This document shows, piece by piece, positions 35,326 to 46,525 of a stretch of DNA of 64,000 nucleotides. The position numbers were made by a program, and so were the translations under genes. The notes beneath the pieces are model-generated. The model ran no database searches. It was given only the letters and a program-made list of their open reading frames with translations, and had not been told where the DNA came from. The stretch covers positions 196,546-260,545 of the forward strand of contig FN649746.1 in NCBI GenBank assembly GCA_000310025.1, in the 5' to 3' direction. The DNA comes from Ectocarpus siliculosus (Eukaryota; Sar; Phaeophyceae; Ectocarpales; Ectocarpaceae). Each line of letters starts with the position of its first letter. The stretch's first letter is position 1.

Positions 35326-37031
35326 TGCATGCACAGACGAAGAGTCAAGGACAATTAGCAAGATTGCGATAGTGTTCTATGGCTTAGCAAGAAATCATAG
35401 TATTGTGTGACGTATGCATACCTGTAGTTTTGCTTCTGTTATCTGAGCAACTGTAGTGTTTTCTGTAAAACAGTTCCGTGAGATCGTTGGAACGACCGAA
35501 CAGCTAGCTCATTTGTTGTTTATCCTTAGCAGCAGTGGTGGGGGTATTGGGCGTGCGATGCTGACGGTCGTTTTTTGGTTTGTTTCCATGTGTTTGTGGG
35601 CTTCGACGGTACAATGCTGGCCGGGAGCCCGCGATCAACCCCTTGTTTGTGCATGAACATCAAGTTCTCTGGCGCAGATTGTGTGTGGGATACCGCTGCC
35701 TTGCCATCGCGCACTGGGCAACAAATTTGCTAGAGTTTTCCCTCTCGAGCTACAGCGCACACCAAACTGACGGGGCGAGCGTGCTGAGCAGAGGATCACT
35801 CTTGCAGGATTTTGTAACCGAGGGACAAAACCTCACGAAGAGATGGAGAAAAGGGGTCTACCACAGCAGTGCTGCATCAATCACAGAGCGGTGTTGCCAT
35901 CATCAGCAACCCAATGACGCATGTCCCGACATCAACAACAACAAAAGCAGAGCGTCAGGCAATGACGCCTGCCTCCAGATCAACGGTGAAAGCACGGCGA
36001 TTTCATCGGTAATATTTGGCTTATCAGTTACTGCTGCCACATATAACGCTTCTTTTCGGGCGTTCCATAAACAGGCGTTAGCCTTGACACGCAACACTAC
36101 CAACAACTCGTACCAACATAATGCAGAGACAGACAGACATAGACAAGAGATGGGGCGACAAGATGAGCATCGACCCCATGTTACAGAGAGAGAGAGAGAG
36201 AGCGACCGATCCTGCAGCACAATTGGGTCTCGCACAGCAAGCCACCGCCGTACCCTACGTAGCACACGTTCATCGATGCACAATACCAGGTGGTATGTGA
36301 TGTCCTCTACAGAGTCTACTCTCGACGATGCTTCAGACAAAAAACTGTGCGGCCTAGCCCACTACAGCACTTGGTGCTTGAGATGCGCTACAGACCTACG
36401 ACACCAGGGCTACAGGACGAAACGTCTGCAATGCAGGTGCCACCGCTATCCTCGCCCGGCCTACCTTTTAACCGCCCACGGCGCAACGCGTTTATCTTCT
36501 CTGTGAGGAAGAGTAGCATGGATGAGGATCCGCCAGCTACACAAGCTAGAGGCCTGCGTCAAACGTCACTTGGGCCAGCTGTTAATGTCAAAAAGTAACA
36601 CGCAGACGCGTCGAATAAGCTACTCACAGCAGACACCTACACCTACAGTAGTTGTATAACACAGCACAATAAAGACGCATTCATAGTACACACGACACTG
36701 CATGCAACCGGCAGGAGTGCTTCTTTCAGCCCCCCCCCCCCCCTCCCAAGATGCGATCACACACTGAGCCCCCGGACAGCTATCTTTTTCGAAGTTCTCC
36801 AGAGACAGTAGTCTACGGCCCAGCTTCCATTGGGAGGGTCTTCAGATCCCCCCGACCCCGACCCCATAAACGCTTATCCCTACTGCAAATTCCCATACTT
36901 TGTCCTCAACACATGTCTGTCAAGTTAACACAGGCGCTCTTCATCTAAAACACACCTACCGTAGATCCGCTTTGGACTCCAACAACGGCATTCAAGACAA
37001 CAGAAAAAAAAAGCAGCAGTTTGTCCGAGTA
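35326..37031. other. Intergenic between convergent genes
   Basis: Only 3' flanks are expected here. A 308-codon open frame (35580-36506) has no splice support, no domain and repeat-derived composition, so it is not called. A poly-C run lies near 36729. Confidence 0.5.
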
Positions 37032-37803
37032 TTACTTGTCCGTTGCGGTCAATTCACGCAATACCGCCACACCGGCAAGGGCCCCGAGCAAGATAATGTT
37101 CCAAAAACGTTCCAATCCAGGCGGGATGCGGGTAGTGGCCGGCTACGCTTGGCTGTCCGCGGTGGCACCAGTCTCTCCAAGGCCCACCGTGTAGACCGCC
37201 TGTTGAGCAAGTAGCGGGTAGACCAGCCAACGAGGGGGGAGGGTTTGGTTTTGATTCGGAGTGTCTGCAGGCTGGGCTCACGAGAGGCCTCGCACGAAAA
37301 AATGTTTGTGTATACTCGGCAGAATACGAATATCCGAGATCTCCAAGATCTCCGACATCTCCAGGATCTCCGAGATCTCCGGGGGTGACGTGGATGTTTT
37401 AGGTGTCATGGACTTGGCTCGCGAGTTTCCACATGACCTTGCCCCTGTCTGCCACTCGCCAAACTCTCTCTCTCTAGAAAAAGGAACTTGAGTCAATCCT
37501 ATTCTGTGTAGAAACGCCCTCGACAAGAGCCCGCGAGCCTGATAACCAACTACATGCGCCGACACCCCAAACAAAAAAGAGCATACTGTATCCACGCCAT
37601 CAGGTGGACCGGGACGGATGTTAGAAGGTGCTGAGCAGAGACCCGTTTCAAACGTGGAGACAACAAGAACAACAAGAACAAACACAACAAGAACAAGCAC
37701 AACATAACCAACAACGACGACGACGACGACGACAAAAACACCAACAAAACCTCAACCACCACCACCACCACCACCAACAACATCGCCAACAACAACGACG
37801 ACG

Positions 37804-37881
<78 letters not shown>

Positions 37882-39411
37882 CGTCAACCACCGCCACCAC
37901 CACCAACAACTCGCCTTGTCCGGCAGTGGTTCCGAAACCGCTCCCCCCTCTTCTCCGGAGAACCTCCCCTGCCCCCGCCCCTCCGCCTCTTCCTCCTCCA
38001 GCAAGGCGCGCCTGTCGAACACATCGCTCACCGCCTTAGCCGCGTTGGATACGTGATACTTCACGTCTGTCCACCAGTTGTGCATGCAGATGATGCCCAC
38101 AATCAGCTGCCAAGGGGCACAAGGGAAGTGTCAGTACTTGTATGGGGGGGAGGGGGGCGTACTCTTGTTTTGCATGCCTTAGGCGGTTAGACCATGGACA
38201 CAATCGCCGATGGCCAATCGTCCCTTCCAACGTGGCCAAAGGTGCTCAAAAACGTTTTCCCTATCCTATCTACATCCCTTCTCGTCTACTTAAGCCACTT
38301 CTTAAACCCCAGTATTAGCTACCGTCTTTCCTGGCTGTCCCATGCCGCAAAATTCTCTCTGCAGCATCCTTCTACCCCCCTCCCAAAAACAACTTGATAC
38401 GCATTTATATCTATGTTAGAATATTGCGGGGGGGGGGGGAGGTTTACCACCGGGGGGGGGGGGGGGGGGGGCCAAAAAAAAACCCCCCGGCCAATTAAAT
38501 CGGGGTTTTGCCCGGGTCCCTATTGATACCCAACCGGGAGGGGAAAAAAACCTTCCCCCCAAAAAAAACCAAAAAAAAAAACTGCCCCCCGAATGGGGGG
38601 AAAAAACCCCCCCCAAAAAAACCCGGAACTACAAAAACCCGTCCAAACCCCCAAAAAAAAAAACCTTTTCCGGGGAAAAAAAAGGATTCCCCCCCCCCAA
38701 AAAAAAAAATTTAAAAAAAAAAAAAAACCCCCGCCCTGAAAAAAGGAAAAACCCCCCCCCCCTTCCCCAAAAANNNNNNNNNNNNNNNNNNNNNNNNNNN
38801 NNNNNNNNNNNNNNNNNNNNNNNNNNNNNNNNNNNNNNNNNNNNNNNNNNNNNNNNNNNNNNNNNNNNNNNNNGGGGGGGGGGGGGGAGCGTGCACAATA
38901 CAGAGCTCTCGGTCGATTGAAGTCGGTGTTCTGCCTGTGTCACTATTGATACCGATCGTGACGTGTAGAATAACCTTCCGCCAAAAAGCAGCCGAAACAA
39001 GTAGCTGCTCTCGGACTGGGGGCAACAACACCCCAGCAAAAAATCGCGGAGCTACAATAGCCAGTCGAAACCGCCAAAAAAAAAAGCCTTGTCCGTGGAT
39101 AGAGATGGATTCGCCAGCACCAAGAAAAAAAATTGAAAAAGAAGAAGAACCACACGCCGTGAAAAATGGAAAACCCACCCTCCCTCTCACCAGAATCGGG
39201 AACAAGACCTTGAGAACCCAGTTGTTGCTGCCCCGCGTGCCGCCCCCGCTGACCTGCGAAGCCTCCCCTGTCATCCACTCCTCATCGGCATCCTCCTTCT
39301 CGTCTTCAAGCTCGTGGTAGCCGATCTTAGACCCCAGCGGCGGCTCGATCACGCGGCGCCGCATCTGCTGCGCGAGAGCGTTTTTTTTTTTTTCCGTTGG
39401 GAGAGGCGGAG

Positions 39412-39443
<32 letters not shown>

Positions 39444-39691
39444 TCGCAGATACGTACACGACGAATGACTCCCTAGTGCTGGAGGGAAGAACCCCGTGCA
39501 TCGGAATACACTTTTGCGGGAAGGTTTTTCGAGAAGCGGCAGGGTGGAGCTCAACAACAAAGTTACACGGGATAATAGAAATCGGAGACCACGCAGCATA
39601 TGGTTCTTAACACGCCTTGCGAGCTTACCCCTGTTGGGAAAGCGTCTTCCTCGCCCACCATGCTGCCGATGTGGTCCACATCCGGAGACGC
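37032..39691 (-). CDS. Two-helix membrane protein (3' part of a longer gene)
   Basis: Exons on the minus strand, all phase 0: 39691-39629, 39364 (or 39367)-39191, 38106-37915, and a last exon starting at 37199 or 37142 and ending at TAA 37034-37032. Conceptual order: ASPDVDHIGSMVGEEDAFPTG; then MRRRVIEPPLGSKIGYHELE with an acidic stretch; then a membrane helix made across a splice junction (NWVLKVLFPIL plus LIVGIICMHNWW); then YHVSNAAKAVSDVFDRRALL and a Glu/Gly-rich segment; then a second helix (FWNIILLGALAGVAVL) near the C-terminus. The intron after 37915 has a GC donor (AAG/GCGAGT). With the stronger acceptor the frame meets TAG (37145-37143) after 18 codons. With a second acceptor 57 bases on, the frame runs on through the helix. 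The start is missing; exons near 42.6 kb and 47.8-49.2 kb are candidates. No family recognised. Confidence 0.65.
37597..37690 (+). repeat. SINE-like dispersed repeat, copy 3
   Basis: GGTGGACCGGGACGGATGTT, then AGAAGGTGCTGAGCAGAGAC, then a tail of CAAGAACAACAAGAACAAAC type that runs on into a long CAA microsatellite. Confidence 0.55.
37690..37885. repeat. (CAA)n/(ACG)n microsatellite
   Basis: About 195 bases of CAA, ACG and ACC triplets inside the intron that follows the GC donor at 37914. It would encode poly-Gln on plus and poly-Cys or poly-Leu on minus, but lies outside the exons. Confidence 0.9.
38395..38773. other. Low-quality duplicate sequence (assembly artefact)
   Basis: This stretch is almost all homopolymer runs, yet it aligns base for base with 38818-39196 at a constant offset of 423. 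The visible part covers 38874-39180. Examples are TATTGATACC at 38521 and 38944, GGAACTACAA at 38623 and GGAGCTACAA at 39046, and TTTTCCGGGG with GGATTC matching TTGTCCGTGG with GGATTC. It is a poorly base-called read of the same locus placed next to itself. Confidence 0.9.
38774..38873. other. Assembly gap (100 N, probably false)
   Basis: A round-number gap separates the low-quality duplicate from its good copy, and is best explained as a failed overlap. Confidence 0.95.
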
Positions 39692-41800
39692 CTGTTCGCG
39701 GAGGGGAGGGTAAGAACAACAACAACACATGAGCGACGAGCCAGGAAGGGCGATAGGTGTGAGGGCAAGGCCCAGACGTGACGGCGAGGGTAAGAACAAC
39801 AACACATGTCAAAGAAAGGCGTTAGGTTTGAGGTTGATGAAGGCAAGGCTGTGGCTAAGGGCGGGGCTCCGCAGAAAGTACCAAGTTGCCTCGGACGGAG
39901 AGAACATGCACAGAGAGGAGGTCAAGAACAACGCGTGCAACTTTAGTTCGCTGTTCCAAGCTGCTGGGCACACTTGTATATTGGACCTAAGTCTTTTGGG
40001 GCGATTCTTCATGAGGGATTTCTAAAACAAACCCCCTAAGTTGTTGGCATTGAAAAATTTACGCGGAGTAGATGCGGGGGGGGGGGGGGGGTAACAGTAC
40101 ATCCTTATGTGCACCCTGTGGGCCTACTTGACGGGCGTACCGACGGGGGGGGACGCAGAATCAGCCGTGAGTGCTTTCGATTCTGCTGCCAGCGAGATCC
40201 TTCCCAACGTAGATATGCTTCCTGCTACTGCCTTTGCGAAATCTCAAGGCAATCTTGGTGAGCCGCTTGGGAAAGCACTCCGACCGAGGGTTTTATCCCC
40301 CTTCCTTATCTTGTACCGCTCGTTGTCGTTGATCCAGCCGAGGTTTTCTGTCCATGTAAAAAGTCCGTGAAAAAGTTCTACACCGAACAACGAGTACGAA
40401 TTCAAAAATTACTTTGTACAGCAGTAGTACAATTTTACACGGCGGTCTCGCTCCCGTGCGGTGTATAGTGTTTAATTCAGCCCGGCCGGGGCCGCCGAAC
40501 CTTTGAGAACTCGGAGCAATGACTTCCAAACACTCCTTTGAGCCCAGTCTCCGCCAGCGACTGCTGCTAACACTGCCGATCACGTCGATGTTCTCGTTCA
40601 CTCAGAAAACAAGTCTATGTTACTAAATACTCTTGTTGTTCTTCCAAATGATATGTTCGAGCACTCAGTGCTCAACTCAGCTAGTTACACACACCGGAGT
40701 TTAAATCAGAAGTCTGGCTCAGCTGGGTGGCTCCACCATCATTGTAGACGCCACAGTGAGAGTGACGACGCACAACCACCTGCAATACGAGAATACCGGG
40801 CCTTACAAGACGTCCAACCGCAGTCGAATACCCCCCCCCTTCTGGACAAATTCCACCAGCAGCACTGACCATGTTCGTTGCTGCGTCTCTGCTGGGATTT
40901 GGTTCCTCAGCCACAGTGACGCTCGAAAGAGTCTTCACTCGCATCTCCAACCGCTTCGAGCTTGCCTCCCTGTCCACCATGTTGCCTCTTCCTGTGTTCG
41001 CTCTACAGCAGTAGGTCGACCTCAGCAGCAGGCACACGGAGCAGGCGTGAGGGGACGCTCGCTTGTCTCTCCGTCAAAATGTCAAAATGCCCCGGGCTTG
41101 CCTCTTCGGTTGAGGGGATTCCAAACAGATGACGTTTCCGGGAGCGAACGGAGAGGAGCAAGAGGAAATGTACGGTGCACGCGCCGCCTTCACCGGGTGT
41201 CCCCCTTGCGTGTGTGTTCGTGCGCGGGTGCGTGCTGTGCGGCCAACGCGCTAATCGCCTTCTCTCAGAATTTGCTCTCTCGGGCAAATATGCGGCGTAG
41301 TTAAACTCGAAAAAAAAAAAAAGGTGTACCAGGTACACAACAGAAAGACTACAACCCCACAGCAGTCGAACGTATATGCCACAACGGCACACGCAAGACC
41401 GCGAGTTAAAGGAGGCTTGGCGGCGCTATAAACAACACGGAGGTTCACGGGGGGGGCAGTGATGGACTTGGCAACTTTCTACTTTGTGTGCGTAATCGCG
41501 TTCAACATAGCTGTGTTCAACGAGCTCGCGTGGGGTGAGTATATTGTATAATGTACAGAGGCGTGGCTGATGCCAACTGCAAGTGATAGACTACAAGCAG
41601 CAGTGTTTTTTTGCTGTAGTGAAGCCACGAGGGGTATAGTGCGCGCAGAGAAGGTAGCGCATTCGTATCTCTGAACTGGGAGTTGTAATACTTCAACCGA
41701 AGAGCATTTGTTCACCGTTGTTGTTTCCCCACCCTCCGGGGGCTCTTATCTTTTTCTTGACAAATGCAACTCCGTGAAGTGTGCATACAAGTACATGCAA
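39692..41800. other. Region with coding-like fragments only
   Basis: Two plus-strand stretches read like protein but lack clear gene structure. One is 40160-40262 (ESAVSAFDSAASEIL, then MLPATAFAKSQGNL, ending at a GTGAGC). The other is 40728-41008 (STIIVDATVRVTTHNHLQYE, then a frame change, then VTLERVFTRISNRFELASL). They may be remnants of an old mobile or viral-type gene, or exons of an unrecognised gene. A poly-G run lies near 40077. Confidence 0.25.
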
Positions 41801-41819
41801 CTGCTGTCAAACGCGAACA

Positions 41820-42045
41820 ATTACCGTATATGACACAAGATAACACACCCCCTGGGCCGATTTTCAAAGCTCGATTTCTCAACAGCAGGAAGAGTCACAG
41901 CGCCGAAAACGGCGGCGTTGGAACCGTCTTGTCAAGAGGTTTTCGAAAATGTATTGTTTCGTTTATGCATCCTCTTCGTCGTGGAGTAATCGAGCGTTGA
42001 AAATCGGTCCAGGGGGTGTGTTATCTTGTGTCATATACGGTAATC
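41820..42045. mobile_element. MITE-like inverted-repeat element
   Basis: Left end CACACCCCCTGGGCCGATTT and right end AAATCGGTCCAGGGGGTGTG are inverted repeats. The interior is the family core GGCGGCGTTGGAACCGTCTT. Confidence 0.9.
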
Positions 42046-42562
42046 TCGTTTGTTTGATCTCCACACTCCCCCCACCTCCCCCCCCGCCAGGTCTCTGGAG
42101 GTCCCTACCAGCAAGTCAAAGAGGTTACGAGCAGTATTTCTCCTTGCACTCTTGGGAGTATGGACACAGAGAGACACAGATACAGCAGTGAAGATTTGTT
42201 TAGTGCAGGTTGAAGTGCCAGTTGCCGGTATAGTCTAGAGCCGGTGTGTGTAGTGTTTTCGGCTCGCACACAATACCAAGTCGGCACTTAAACAGGGACC
42301 TCTACTGTACGCATACCACCCAATGCCGAATGAAAATAAAAGTGTTCTCGGTTCGAATATGAACTTTTAAAACCGTTGTTTGGCTAAATCCCGTACCGGT
42401 CCAATTGCCGCTGACGCCCTCCGTGATCTCAGGCCACTATAATACTCAACACTGGTATGCATGTGTATAAACGCTTTATTTCTAATCAACCAAAGCAGAG
42501 CGCTACATGATCGTCGTTCATCCTAAATAGATTGTAGGTGAAACGCTTCAATGCCGTTCTAC

Positions 42563-42691
42563 CTTGCTGCTGTTCTGCATCATCCCACTCCGACCCCATT
42601 TCTCCTGCAGCCATGGTGACAAAAGCCAGGCCGCGGGTGCCATCCATGGGAAGAAGACGAAAGGAAATCGTATCATGGCCCAGCAGACGCG
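42563..42691 (-). CDS. Candidate internal exon, unknown protein
   Basis: The frame here reads RLLGHDTISFRLLPMDGTRG, then LAFVTMAAGEMGSEWDDAEQ. The acceptor at 42693-42692 (TATATATGTAG) and donor at 42562 (CAAG/GTAGAAC) give phase 1 in and phase 1 out. That entry phase fits the acidic exon ending at 47821, so it may continue that gene. The same frame also runs on to a stop at 42486 without splicing. Confidence 0.3.
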
Positions 42692-42965
42692 CTACATATA
42701 TATTTTCAATTGTATATTTTGTCATACTTCTCGACCACCGCCAACGAAAAGAGGAACATTATGAACCCACACCTTGCATGTGATCATGTAGACTATGTAA
42801 ATTGGATTTATGAAAGTTTTCATGATGAGCAGAACCTCCTTCTCTCGTACTGCAGCACCTACCCCGGCCACCGCCAGTTACGTTTTTAGGAACGGGATGT
42901 ATTCTCCCACGCAACTGACAACTGTGGGGTGCTATTTTAGAGGAAACTGAAGGAGAAGGACTACC

Positions 42966-43188
42966 GCGTAGGTGACATGACGCAAGATACCACACCCCCT
43001 GGACCCATTTTGAAAGCTCGATTACTCCACAGCAGAAAGAGTGGCAGCGCCGATAACGGCGGTGTTCCAGCCGTCTCGTCGATAGCTTTCCGAAACATAC
43101 CATTTCATCCTCTTTGTCGTGGAGTAATCGAGCCTTGGAAATCGGTCCAGGGAGTGTGGTATCTTGTGTCATGTCACCTACGGTAGGA
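42966..43188. mobile_element. MITE-like inverted-repeat element, best-preserved copy
   Basis: Left end GTAGGTGACATGACGCAAGA then TACCACACCCCCTGGACC. Right end GGTCCAGGGAGTGTGGTATC then TTGTGTCATGTCACCTAC. The terminal inverted repeats run for about 60 bp each, with an ATTACTCCAC/GTGGAGTAAT inner pair. Confidence 0.9.
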
Positions 43189-43868
43189 GGTAGACACGAA
43201 AGAGCACAAACTGTTGTAGGAAAAGGTAAAGGTCGCTTGACCCTCTTGCTTCACGATCGTGTAGAAATGAAAGTTGCTTGTTATTTGCTGAGAGAAATTC
43301 TGAGCTGAAGTGCGGATACAGCTTTAGCTCAGGGGGCGCGCAGAGCAGACAATGCTGATGTGGTATATGTACCTCCTGGCCATCCCACATCCTTGGGTTA
43401 CCTCACTGGTCCTGGCCAACACCAACTCGAAGTGCACAACGCCGAGAGAGCACACTGATCTGATGTGTCGCAAGAGACGAATGCGAACAGCAGTGCACCA
43501 GGCTTTAGTTCGAGAACATGACACTTGCATCTCGAAAGAAAAAAATTTGCAAGCGGTTGTTACAGGCGCCACCTTTTTTTTCAAATCCCACGGCGCCTCG
43601 CGTCGTAGCCGTCCTGTCCGGTCAGCTACTGCGTAAGCACGCGCCCCTGGATTTCTGGGTAAACCACGTGTTTTTTTTTCTTGTATGATGTTGTCTCTGT
43701 CCCTCCGTTGATCAGCAACCCCTTGGGGAGCACACCAGCAGCAGGGGTGGTCTGAATCCCGATAGGCTCAGTCGAAAACCGACAGCACATATCATACGAC
43801 CTGCACACCGTTTTTCCGTTCTACGCAGCACAGGAAACCGTGTCCCACGCTCCGCGATCACGAACGAT

Positions 43869-44096
43869 TAGGAGACGGTATGGTTACTGGGAGTGTAGCT
43901 CTGCCAATTTCGACCGGGCCTCTCTCGTGCCTTCCCTTAATATTTTTGGGTAGTACGCGTGTCAAAACCAGATTTAGTCGGAGACGATAGGTTTTCGGTG
44001 GTTACTGGGAGTGTAACGCCGCCAATTTCGACCCATCCATCCTCTCTCGTGCCTTCGGGTTGTACGCCTGTCACAAAAAAAACAGATTTATTCGGG
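43869..44096. repeat. Tandem duplication, about 115-bp unit
   Basis: Two diverged copies share GGTTACTGGGAGTGTA, GCCAATTTCGACC, CCTCTCTCGTGCCTTC and CAGATTTATTCGG-type segments. Confidence 0.85.
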
Positions 44097-44960
44097 GCCG
44101 GGCTCGGTCGGGCTCACTCCGATTGAGATTGAGATTGAGGAGCAAACACAGGAGTGGAAAGGCGAAGAAGAAGAAGAAGAAGAAGGTACAAGATTGGGTC
44201 CTCGAGTTCCTTGGGGCGATACTCCCGCATCCTGACCGCCCTTGCCAAGATTCCCAGCTAGCTGCTGGACGAAGATCGGTCGCGAAAGGCAGTGAACGAA
44301 CGGAGGACGCGTGACGTTAGTGTACCATGTTTTTAAAATCCCGGTTTCTTTTGCTCCGTGGCTATATTTATAAGTAAGGTCGGCACCCCCCCACCCGCCC
44401 TTGGATGGTAGGAATAGTAGCGGTGGTAGTGGTGCATGTGTCCCTTCGACATTTAGGTAGATAGTTCCCTCCTTTTTCAGGGTGAGGTGCCAAAGGGTAT
44501 ATTTCAAGTCACGACAGACCAATCCTTCTCCTTGCTGCGTGTGTGTGTTATGCTGAGTACCATTGCATCGGGGGGTGGCATCACCGTTTCCTCGCGGAAT
44601 TGTTCATAGAACCGGTTAAGAGGTGTGCATGGCTTCACCATCGCAAGGTTTAGGACAGAGGAATATTTTCTTGCGGGCGTTGGGTTGTATGTGGTACCAG
44701 AAGGACTAGGAAACGGGTGTGACTTTGCCGTTTATCTTGCTGCCTGCGTTGCGCATGAAGTGGCTAAACTCTCAACAGGAGGGGGGGCGAGACGAGGTGC
44801 TTGGTGGGAGGTTGGGACCCTTCCGGGCCAACGAGGTCAGTGATACTTGTACAAGCGACGGGGTTTGTTGGCTCAGTTTGGTGTGTGGTCCGGTCCGTCT
44901 TGTGGAAGTAGGTTGTAGTTTCGGGAACGCCAAGAGGAAGACGACCGCTCTTCACTCGGT

Positions 44961-45040
44961 GTCTCCGACAGAAGTACAATGTCTCCGACAGAAGTACAAT
45001 GTCTCCGATAGAAGTACAGTGTCTCCGGCTGAAGTACCAT
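44961..45040. repeat. 20-bp minisatellite, 4 copies
   Basis: Unit GTCTCCGACAGAAGTACAAT repeated four times with minor changes. Confidence 0.95.
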
Positions 45041-45816
45041 AGCTTAGATAGTGGGGGTTCCCGAATAAGGCGGTCTGAATAAGACCGTCGGCCTATATAT
45101 ATCAGGCGGGTGAAATTGGCTGGCAAAGAATACGGCGACCACCCCACATAAGCCTGTCACTACCAGCTAGCCGCCCCACTGCCTTGTTCATGGACCCCCA
45201 CTGCTGTGTTGTAGCTCTCGCGTCCTCCCCCCAAGGTCTGCGCCTCGCGTTTGTTGGTGGCTTGGTGGCTGTTAATTTTGACTCGGTAGTCTAGTACCAT
45301 AGGGTTTCGTGATTATGTCATGCAAGTTTGGTTGGTTGGCTCCACGTCCGCGGTAAGATGTATGTTGGCTCCACGTGTTCGCCGCTTGCTAAAATTTATT
45401 GGAATTGTTATGGGGCTTAGGTTCGTGTCAAGCATGAGGATTAGGGCTAGAGTAACCCTAACCCGTTCCGAAAATCTTCCCGCCGGGGTGCGTGTTTTCT
45501 ATGAGCAGGCTTGTGATTGTGCTGTCGGGATGTATACATACCTGTCCCGATCGCGTGCCTTGTAGACTTTTTTTGTTCCCCGTTTCTCGCCTTCCTCGGT
45601 GTAGGGTGTCTACACGTGTACTAGACGCGCGCGCCCCCGCGGCAAGCACTCCCACCCCCCCACACAACAGACCATCATCGCCTTTAGAAGCATTTTGTGT
45701 TTTCAACCGCCGTGAGACTGACGTCTTTTCATTGGTCAGCCGGTTAGCGCGGTCGATGTTAGTAAGAACAAAAAACGCACACACACACAAACTCTGCACC
45801 AAGTCCATTCTTGTAG

Positions 45817-46525
45817 ATGTCGCAATCGTTACCCCATCTGCGAGTCGAAGCACCGACAAGTCGATCCAAACGGCAGGATCTTCCCTCGAAGGTCGAGCTG
45901 TAAGTAAAGCAAATCACTATTATAGACGGGGACTTTCAACCCGTCTAGATGTACCCTCCTTACTGCTGCGTTTTCAACGTATGGTGGTCTCGGGCAAGCG
46001 CACCAATCGACTCATCGTAGCTATCGCCAACCACGGCATATGAAGCCTTTTGCAGGGGGAATTTCGACGACGAAACAGCCTTGCTTCGCCTGAAGGTTTA
46101 TCATACCAACAGGATTCGGAGACGGTTTACCTTCGAGCTGGCTCATTTTCTGTCGGTACGAACTCGTGATGTTTTCAAACGTCATGGTGTGCTTCACTGT
46201 CGCAGTCGTCCCTGCCGCCCTCTCTTTGTTTTTTGTTGGAGAGCGACCGCGGGTGAGAGCACAGAGGCCTCTGTCTGTCCAGGCCGTGTGCTTCTTCGTT
46301 GGAACTTTTTTCCCGCGGGAATCATACTCAGGTATCCATAGGTGTTGATGGCGTAGTATTCTGCATGCGACACCAGCCTTCGCGGGACCATATTATAGTG
46401 GATCAGCTCTGTGTGTTGATCTCACGGAACGCAGAACGCGACATTCGGTTTCTCCGTGCCGATTTCCATACGTACGAACGCTTGTCGCAGCGGCTTGGTT
46501 CGTGCATGTCGCCGCAGAAAAATAA
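45817..46525 (+). CDS. Small hypothetical membrane protein
   Basis: Candidate exons are 45817-45899 (ATG directly after a TTCTTGTAG splice acceptor; MSQSLPHLRVEAPTSRSK), 46056-46155 (GNFDDETALLRLKVYHTNRI, then RRRFTFELAHFLS), 46283-46331 (AVCFFVGTFFPRESYS) and 46491-46525 (AAWFVHVAAEK, stop). Phases match at each junction. The join of exons 2-3 gives a short hydrophobic segment (AHFLSAVCFFVGTFF) that may be a membrane helix, ahead of a second short hydrophobic stretch. An earlier exon could precede 45817. The last exon is the least certain; another acceptor at about 46435 opens a longer basic frame instead. No family is recognised; a distant likeness to small two-helix proteins of the YrhK type is only an impression. 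Confidence 0.4.

Noticed and set aside
35580-36506. 308-codon plus-strand open frame
   Set aside because: No splice or domain support; composition follows a GA microsatellite and repeats, and it lies between the 3' ends of two convergent genes.
37628-38056. Poly-Gln plus-strand frame
   Set aside because: It is the translation of the CAA microsatellite; the supported exon here is on the minus strand (37915-38106).
38416-38714. Frames in the homopolymer-rich stretch
   Set aside because: The sequence is a miscalled copy of 38.87-39.18 kb.
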